A DNA stretch of 37,189 bases from an uncultured Hymenobacter sp. (GTDB lineage: Bacteria > Bacteroidota > Bacteroidia > Cytophagales > Hymenobacteraceae): NCBI GenBank assembly GCA_913778455.1, contig CAJYVK010000269.1, forward strand, positions 1-37,189, given 5' to 3'. The notes beneath the pieces are model-generated. The model saw nothing but the letters and a program-made list of their open reading frames with translations, had not been told where the DNA came from and did no database searches. Position numbers and translations under genes: made by a program. Shown here in pieces: positions 32,237 through 37,189 of the stretch (the first letter of the stretch is position 1; each line of letters begins with the position of its first letter).

Positions 32237-34024
32237 CTAGTAGCAGTATTCGTTGGCCTCGATGAGCTTGGCGGCTACGCGGCGGCGGGCTTCCTTCACG
32301 TTGAAGAGGTCGGGCTTGGTGAAGCGCTTGAGGCCCATGCTGAGCAGGCGCTGCTCGTCGCCCTCGCTCATGCTGGCGATGGCTTCGCGGCCCGACTTTT
32401 CGACCAAGTCGATGGCGTCGGAGAGATACACGCGGGCCATGTCAAGCTGCTGGGCCAGGGCTTCTTCGCCCTTGGTAGCGATTTCCTTTTCCACGCGCAG
32501 CAGGGTGCTTTCGGCCACGTAGGTCTTGATAGCCATGTCGGCGATGTTCATCAAGACTTCCTGCTCTTTGGCGAGCGAGTTCATGTACTTCTGCACGGCC
32601 GTGCCGGCTACCATCAGCACCGCCTTTTTCATGTTGGCGATGGCTTTCTTCTCGGTGGCGAAGGCCGAATCGTCGCTCTCGCCCATGCTCGGAATGCTCA
32701 TCAGCTCCTGCTGCACGGCCTGGGCCGGGCCAATGAGGTCGATTTCGCCCTTCAAGCCCTTCTTCAAAATCATATCGACGGCCAGCATCCGGTTGATTTC
32801 GTTGGTACCCTCGAAAATCCGGTTGATGCGCGAGTCGCGGTAATTGCGGTCCATCGGGTAGTCCGACGAGAAGCCGTAGCCACCGTAAATCTGCACGCCT
32901 TCATCGGTCACGTAGTCCAGGACTTCGGAGCCTTCCACCTTCAGGATGGCGCACTCCACGGCAAACTCGCGGGCGGCGCCCAGCAGGGCCTCGTTGTGGC
33001 CCATGCCGCTGGCCAGCAACTCCTGCTCCTTGCGGTAGATGTCCTCGCCGGCGCGGTACACGGCCGACTCTACGGCGTACATGCGAATGGCCTGCTGCGC
33101 CAATTTGTAGCGAATGGCCCCAAACTTCGAGATGGGCAGCTTGAACTGCACGCGCTCGTTGGCATACTTCACGCTCTGGGTGGCGGTAGCCTTGGCCCCG
33201 CCCAGGCAGGCGGCGGCCAGCTTGATGCGGCCGATGTTCAGCACGTTGAAGGCAATGAGGTGGCCTTTACCGATCTCGCCCAGTACGTTTTCTTTGGGTA
33301 CCAGCGCGTCGCTCAGGAATACCTGGCGGGTCGAGGAGCCGCGAATACCCATCTTGTGCTCCTCGTTGCCGAGGCTCAGGCCGGGCGTGCCTTTCTCCAC
33401 GATGAAGCCCGTAAACTGCTCGCCGTCAATCTTGGCAAACACGATGAAAACGTCGGCAAAGCCAGCGTTGGTAATCCACATTTTCTGGCCGTTGAGCACG
33501 TAGTGCGTGCCCTCGGCGTTGAGCACGGCCTTGGTTTTGGCCCCCAGCGCGTCCGAGCCCGAGCCGGGCTCCGTCAGGCAGTAGGCCCCCATCAGCGAGC
33601 CGTCGGTGAGGCCGGGCAGGTACTTCTGCTTCTGCTCATCGTTGCCGAAAAACAGAATCGGCAGCAGGGCAATGCCCGTGTGCGCCGCGAAAGCCACCGG
33701 GAACGAGTTGCCGCCGCCCACGCCTTCCGTCACCCGCAGCGCGGTCGGGAAGTCCATGTCGAGACCGCCGAACTGCTCCGGTACGCTCACCCCAAACAGG
33801 CCGAGCTGGCCCGCCTTCTCCATCAGGCCGCGCATGAGGCCCTCCTCGTGGTTGTCGAGGCGCTCCAGCAGCGGGTGTACCTCGGCCGCCACGAAGTCGA
33901 GGCAGGTCTGGTACATCATATTCTGCTCCTCGGTGAAATCAGCGGGCGTGAAAACGTCTTGGGCTTCAGTGGGCTTGATAATGAATTCGCCGCCTTTGGC
34001 AACGGCTTTGTGCGAGGTTTCCAT
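32237..34024 (-). CDS. Acyl-CoA dehydrogenase, very-long-chain type
   Basis: The protein has 595 residues. An ordinary acyl-CoA dehydrogenase core is followed by an extra C-terminal helical domain, as in the VLCAD/ACAD9 class. The core shows the FAD/substrate signatures AYCLTEPGSGSDALG and KMWITNAGFADVFIVFAK, VPKENVLGEIGKGHLIAFNVLN, QIYGGYGFSSDYPMDRNYRDSRINRIFEGTNEINR with the likely catalytic Glu405. The last 170 residues are helical (KKAVLMVAGTAVQKYMNSLAKEQEVLMNIADMAIKTYVAEST). It oxidises long-chain acyl-CoA to enoyl-CoA in beta-oxidation. The gene is single, without adjacent thiolase or hydratase. Its upstream region carries a pair of direct repeats that may be operators. Confidence 0.95.
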   Translation of the reverse strand: METSHKAVAKGGEFIIKPTEAQDVFTPADFTEEQNMMYQTCLDFVAAEVHPLLERLDNHEEGLMRGLMEKAGQLGLFGVSVPEQFGGLDMDFPTALRVTEGVGGGNSFPVAFAAHTGIALLPILFFGNDEQKQKYLPGLTDGSLMGAYCLTEPGSGSDALGAKTKAVLNAEGTHYVLNGQKMWITNAGFADVFIVFAKIDGEQFTGFIVEKGTPGLSLGNEEHKMGIRGSSTRQVFLSDALVPKENVLGEIGKGHLIAFNVLNIGRIKLAAACLGGAKATATQSVKYANERVQFKLPISKFGAIRYKLAQQAIRMYAVESAVYRAGEDIYRKEQELLASGMGHNEALLGAAREFAVECAILKVEGSEVLDYVTDEGVQIYGGYGFSSDYPMDRNYRDSRINRIFEGTNEINRMLAVDMILKKGLKGEIDLIGPAQAVQQELMSIPSMGESDDSAFATEKKAIANMKKAVLMVAGTAVQKYMNSLAKEQEVLMNIADMAIKTYVAESTLLRVEKEIATKGEEALAQQLDMARVYLSDAIDLVEKSGREAIASMSEGDEQRLLSMGLKRFTKPDLFNVKEARRRVAAKLIEANEYCY

Positions 34025-34054
34025 GAGGAAATATGGTAAGGTGGGAGGTTGAAC

Positions 34055-34143
34055 TGTTAGGCGTGCCGACTATTAGGGCAACAACGGGCCGGGCATTTTG
34101 GTGTTGCAAGATAAGAGAAAAATGTTAGGCGTGCCTACTATTT
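34055..34143 (-). promoter_or_regulatory. Paired direct repeats upstream of the acyl-CoA dehydrogenase gene
   Basis: Two 21-nt direct repeats with two mismatches (34055-34075 and 34123-34143, core TGTTAGGCGTGCC-ACTATT) are 68 bp apart. Between them lies a minus-strand TATCTTG (34114-34108), a weak -7-like box. The distal repeat overlaps an 8-bp inverted repeat CCTACTAT/ATAGTAGG (34134-34141 with 34149-34156). The arrangement suits a regulator binding on both sides of the promoter. The remaining sequence to 34314 shows no credible gene. Confidence 0.4.
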
Positions 34144-34314
34144 ACGGGATAGTAGGGGAAATTTTAGCGCTGCCTGGGTGTTTGGTTATTACTACCAGGG
34201 TGGAGGCAGGGGCATCCAGTTCTGGTCACTCGCAACGACCGAGTGCAGCCGTCGGTGTCTCCTCTCAGAAAAGGAAATGCGTACAGTGTTCGCGTTGTTC
34301 CTGAAAGCAGTCCA

Positions 34315-34425
34315 ACATACAACCGTCGCGCTGCACCTGCCGAAGCGTCTTGCTAGCACTACTAGGATTGCTCCCCAACGGTGCTAGCAAGACGCTTCGG
34401 CAGGTGCAGCCTGACGGTTGTATGT
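34315..34425. repeat. Large palindrome, diverged relative of the GTCATGCTGAGC family
   Basis: Arms 34315-34359 and 34381-34425 (45 nt each) are inverted copies with two mismatches and a 21-nt loop. The internal CTGCACCTGCCGAAGCGTCT parallels CTGAGCCTGCGAAGCATCT of the other copies. It lies 20 bp beyond the glycoside hydrolase stop. No T tract follows, so it is not a standard terminator. Confidence 0.85.
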
Positions 34426-34445
34426 TTTCAGGCAGTCTACCTAAC

Positions 34446-36848
34446 TTACTCGGCGCGAAGCTCGACAGTCTGGCCAGCCAGCCCCGGCGCGGCTAATGCC
34501 ACGCGAATAGGCCCGGGGCCGGTAGCCTGCACGTAGAGCAGCAGTCGGCCCCGGTAGGCGCGGTGGTGGGGCGCGGCGTAGGGCTCGTGGCTGGCCAGGT
34601 CGCCGCTTTCGATGCCCAGCAGGCGGGCGGGGCCGGTGAGCGTGGCGCTGATTTCCGGGCTGGCATCGGGCACAGGGTTGCCGGCCTGGTCAACTACCTG
34701 CACTTCAATTTGCGCTAAGCCTTGCGCGTTGGCAAGCAAAGTAGTGTGGTCGGCCTTGAGCCGGAGGGTAGTAGGTGGGCCAGCGGTGCGCAGGACCGTT
34801 TCGCTGACGGGCTGGCCGTTGCGGTAGCCGGTGGCTCGCAGCTCGCCGGCGGCGTAGGGCACATCCCAGGCGGGCAGGCGGCCGGTTTTCTTACCCAGCG
34901 ACTGGCCGTTGAGGAACAGCTCGGTGGCTTCGTTGGTAGTGTAGGCGGTGATGCGCAACGGGCTGGCAGCGGGCCAGTTCCAGGTGGCGGAGCCGCGCGG
35001 ACGGCGGCCGGTGGTGCCCGTGGCGGGAGCCTCCGCCACGGCCAGGTAGAGCATGGGGGCGCTGGTCCACAGGCTCTGGCGGAAATAGTACTCGGGCTTG
35101 GGGAAGCCCGCCAGATCGAGTAGGCCCGCGCCGTTGCTGCGCTGGGGCCATTTGCCGGCCTCGCCCAGGTAGTCGATGCCCGTCCAGAGGTACTGGGCCG
35201 ATACGTAGGCGTTGCTATCCACGGCGGCCCAGGCGCTGGGGGCCATGCCGTTCTCGCTGCCGTAGATGATGCGCTGGGGGTACTGCTTATGGTCTTCGGG
35301 GTAGCGGAACTCCTGGTAGTTGTAGCCCACGAGGTCGAGCGCGGCGGGGTAATCGGTGAAATTGGACATGACTACGCCCGCCAGCGCGGCCGTGACGGGG
35401 CGCGAGCTATCGGCCTGCTTGGCCACGGCCGCCAGGCGACGGGCCAGCGGACCCATCTCGCTGGCCGGTGGGTGGTTGGGCAGGTAGCCCTTGCCGTAAA
35501 TCTGCGGGTTGCGACCAGTGTTAAGCACCTCGTGGGTGTAGGGGTCGTTGGGGTAGTCGATTTCATTGCCGATGCTCCACATGATGATGCTGGGCCGGTT
35601 GCGGTTGCGCAGCACCATGTCGCGCAGGTCGCGGTCGCCCCACTCCTTGAAGAACTCGTGCGCCCCGTGCTGGCTGGGGGTGCCCACGTTCCAGCCGGCC
35701 ACCCACTTGTTTTTACCGCGCTCCCACTCGTCAAACGCCTCGTCCATTACCAGGAAGCCCAGGCGGTCGCAGAGGTGGTAGAGGTAGTCGGCGTGCGGGT
35801 TGTGGCTCATGCGCAGTGAGTTGCAGCCCACGGCTTTCAGGGCCTTGAGGCGGCGCTCCCACACCTCGGGCGGCACGGCTACGCCGAGCGCACCCGCATC
35901 GTCGTGGATGCACACGCCCCGGAGCTTGGTGGGCTGCTCGTTGAGGAAGAAGCCTTTATCCGCGTCGAAGCGGATGCTGCGCACGCCTACTTCCTCGGTT
36001 ACCTCGTCTACCGGTTGGCCCTGCACGGCCAGGCGCACGCGCAGCCGGTACAGGTTGGGCTGGTCGGCCGACCACAGGGCGGGGTTGGCAATGGGTAGCG
36101 TGAGGGTGGCCGTACCGTTGGCCTTAGGCTTCACGGCGACCAACTGCTGGGCGGTGGCGACGGCCTGGCCCCGCGCATCGAGCAGCGTGCCCGTGACGGT
36201 CACGGCCGCTGCTGTCGCGCCGGCATTGGTTAGGCTGACTGCCACTTTGCCGGTAGCGGCCTGCGGCGACACCTGCGGCGTGGTAAAGGCCACGCCCCAC
36301 TGCCGTACGTGTACCGGCGCGGTAGCCAGCAGGTACACATTGCGGTAGATGCCCGAGCCGGTGTACCAGCGCGAGTCGGCTACCTCGCTATGGTCGGCCT
36401 TCACCGCCAGTACGTTGGGGCCAGTGGCGCGCAGGTAGGGCGTCAGGTCGTACTGAAAGGAGGCGAAGCCGCTGGGCCGCTTGCCCAGGAAGTGGCCGTT
36501 GAGCCACACCTCGCTGTTTTTATACACCCCGTCGAAGTAGATAAACACCTGCTTGCCCCGGTAGCCGGCCGGCAGCACAAACGACTTGCGGTACCAGCCC
36601 ACGCCGCCCGGCAGGTAGCCCGTGGCGCTGGCCCACTGCTCACTAAAAGGACCTTCGATGCTCCAGTCGTGGGGCAGGGTTACGGTGCGCCAGGTCTTGT
36701 CGTCGGCCGTGGGCCGCTCGCTACCGGGCGCGTCGCCGAGGTGAAATTTCCAGGTATTGTTAAACAAAACCTGCTGCCGCTGGGCCTGGGCGGGCGAAAG
36801 CAGGGCCAGCCAAGCTAAGCTGAACAGAGCAATAATTCTCTTGGTCAT
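34446..36848 (-). CDS. Glycoside hydrolase family 2 enzyme, beta-galactosidase-like, exported
   Basis: The protein has 800 residues with a signal peptide (MTKRIIALFSLAWLALLSPAQA). The order is a sugar-binding jelly roll (about 25-190: TVTLPHDWSIEGPF, GGVGWYRKSF, DGVYKNSEVWLNGHFLG, SRWYTGSGIYRNVYL), an Ig-like domain (195-290), and the catalytic TIM barrel (295-590). The barrel contains LRGVCIHDDAGALG, NSLRMSHNPHADYLYHLCDRLGFLVMDEAFDEW, the acid/base Glu429 in MWSIGNEID and the probable nucleophile Glu532 in IIYGSENG. DUF4982-like and Ig-like C-terminal domains follow. Enzymes of this class release beta-linked galactose, or sometimes glucuronic acid, from plant or algal glycans. The substrate is not certain. 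It probably acts in the periplasm. No SusCD pair is adjacent; the one in this window is 31 kb away. Confidence 0.92.
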   Translation of the reverse strand: MTKRIIALFSLAWLALLSPAQAQRQQVLFNNTWKFHLGDAPGSERPTADDKTWRTVTLPHDWSIEGPFSEQWASATGYLPGGVGWYRKSFVLPAGYRGKQVFIYFDGVYKNSEVWLNGHFLGKRPSGFASFQYDLTPYLRATGPNVLAVKADHSEVADSRWYTGSGIYRNVYLLATAPVHVRQWGVAFTTPQVSPQAATGKVAVSLTNAGATAAAVTVTGTLLDARGQAVATAQQLVAVKPKANGTATLTLPIANPALWSADQPNLYRLRVRLAVQGQPVDEVTEEVGVRSIRFDADKGFFLNEQPTKLRGVCIHDDAGALGVAVPPEVWERRLKALKAVGCNSLRMSHNPHADYLYHLCDRLGFLVMDEAFDEWERGKNKWVAGWNVGTPSQHGAHEFFKEWGDRDLRDMVLRNRNRPSIIMWSIGNEIDYPNDPYTHEVLNTGRNPQIYGKGYLPNHPPASEMGPLARRLAAVAKQADSSRPVTAALAGVVMSNFTDYPAALDLVGYNYQEFRYPEDHKQYPQRIIYGSENGMAPSAWAAVDSNAYVSAQYLWTGIDYLGEAGKWPQRSNGAGLLDLAGFPKPEYYFRQSLWTSAPMLYLAVAEAPATGTTGRRPRGSATWNWPAASPLRITAYTTNEATELFLNGQSLGKKTGRLPAWDVPYAAGELRATGYRNGQPVSETVLRTAGPPTTLRLKADHTTLLANAQGLAQIEVQVVDQAGNPVPDASPEISATLTGPARLLGIESGDLASHEPYAAPHHRAYRGRLLLYVQATGPGPIRVALAAPGLAGQTVELRAE

Positions 36849-36864
36849 TGGAAAAGGAGATATA

Positions 36865-37056
36865 GAAGCTGTTTAGAAAGCAGCCTGACGGTGGACCCCA
36901 CCCCCAGCCCCTCCCCCTCGGGAGAGGGGAGCCAGCCATTCGCTAACGTCGGCTTACGTTCGGCTCCCCTCTCCCGAAGGGGAGGGGCCGGGGGTGGGGT
37001 CTCGCGTAAGGACAGCGCCCGACCAGGTTCTTGAAAAGCGCTTCCTAAACAGCTTC
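36865..37056. repeat. Nested inverted-repeat (MITE-like) element upstream of the GH2 gene
   Basis: Outer 17-nt arms (36865-36881 and 37040-37056, core GAAGCTGTTTAG) match with one mismatch. Inside them are 39-nt GC-rich arms (36895-36933 and 36962-37000, core CCCCACCCCC and GGGAGAGGGGAGCC) with two mismatches and a 28-nt loop. The element fills nearly the whole gap between the GH2 start and the upstream gene. No target-site duplication is evident. Confidence 0.85.
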
Positions 37057-37080
37057 GATTTCAGACAAGAATAACCGGGA

Positions 37081-37189
37081 TTACTCTACCGTGAGGCGGC
37101 CGAGATACTGGCCATCGACGGTGCCGACGCGCACCGCGTAGAGGCCAGCCGGCAAGCTCCCCAGCTCCAGCGGGGTGGCCGCCGCATCG
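37081..37189 (-). CDS. C-terminal end of a probable T9SS-secreted protein (rest outside window)
   Basis: The minus strand is open from the window edge to a TAA at 37081 and encodes DAAATPLELGSLPAGLYAVR then VGTVDGQYLGRLTVE. This matches the end of type A sorting domains of the type IX secretion system (pattern L-x-x-L-x-x-G-x-Y-x-V-x-V, then a Gly-rich turn and a final basic strand ending x-V-x). Proteins with this tail are exported through the T9SS and anchored at or released from the surface. The enzyme or adhesin domain lies outside the window. GldB and GldD encoded nearby belong to the same secretion and gliding machinery. Confidence 0.75.
   Translation of the reverse strand, partial: DAAATPLELGSLPAGLYAVRVGTVDGQYLGRLTVE

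Noticed and set aside
32108..34039. 643-residue plus-strand ORF antisense to the acyl-CoA dehydrogenase gene
   Set aside because: It begins in repeat element C and its composition (His, Ala, Gly, Val rich, no domain) is that of a GC-rich shadow frame; the opposite strand encodes a clear enzyme.
34098..34304. Short plus-strand ORFs between the acyl-CoA dehydrogenase and GH2 genes
   Set aside because: They run through the direct repeats and toward the palindrome and show no protein-like character.
36865..37056. Insertion sequence upstream of the GH2 gene
   Set aside because: The 192-bp element has inverted ends but no transposase ORF and no visible target-site duplication, so only a MITE-like repeat can be supported.
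1..37189. tRNA, rRNA or known riboswitch
   Set aside because: I saw no cloverleaf-like sequence with a TTCGA arm and CCA-like end, and no recognisable riboswitch core, in the gaps by eye; a covariance-model scan would be needed to exclude them.

Overview
The window looks like chromosome of a high-GC member of the Bacteroidota, most likely Hymenobacter or a close relative in the Cytophagales. This is inferred from content, not from a search. The signs are a SusC/SusD pair, the gliding/type IX secretion lipoproteins GldB and GldD, a C-terminal fragment resembling a type IX sorting domain, the lipoprotein-type TamL with TamB, Bacteroidota-style TAnnTTTG promoter boxes, starts without Shine-Dalgarno sequences, and many intergenic palindromes.

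Layout. 1-3308: 3' part of a susC-like gene and a complete susD-like gene, closed by a terminator. 3424-5722: a YeiH-type membrane protein and a LysR regulator. 5958-8075: an M13 metallopeptidase lipoprotein. 8295-15903: tamL and tamB, with tamB split by an apparent 1-nt frameshift. 16118-17555: a MoxR ATPase convergent with a macro-domain protein. 17861-18142: a threonine-rich exported small protein. 18214-21279: a family-4 glycosyltransferase, gldB, and a divergent PorT-like barrel protein. 21495-27646: a housekeeping block (rng, a 29-residue COX24-family basic protein, a TPR protein and HU on the minus strand; mutY, ssb and gldD on the plus strand). The gldE gene expected between ssb and gldD is absent, and a repeat element sits there instead. 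27790-34024: recG, two exported proteins of unknown function, and a long-chain-type acyl-CoA dehydrogenase. 34446-37189: a glycoside hydrolase family 2 enzyme and the tail of a probable T9SS cargo protein.

How the genes fit together. Much of the window serves the cell envelope: TamL/TamB for outer-membrane assembly, GldB/GldD for gliding and T9SS, SusCD for glycan import, and an exported GH2 enzyme for glycan cleavage. The mutY-ssb-recG and rng-HU genes handle DNA repair and RNA turnover.

The most unusual structure is a family of three composite intergenic elements (21278-21516, 26819-27031, 31992-32235). Each has inverted arms of about 60-70 bp around a variable core that always holds a strong intrinsic terminator. 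The arms start within a few bases of neighbouring stop codons, and in one case encode the last residues of RNase G. Several other palindrome families are present. No CRISPR array, rRNA, tRNA, transposase or defence operon was seen.
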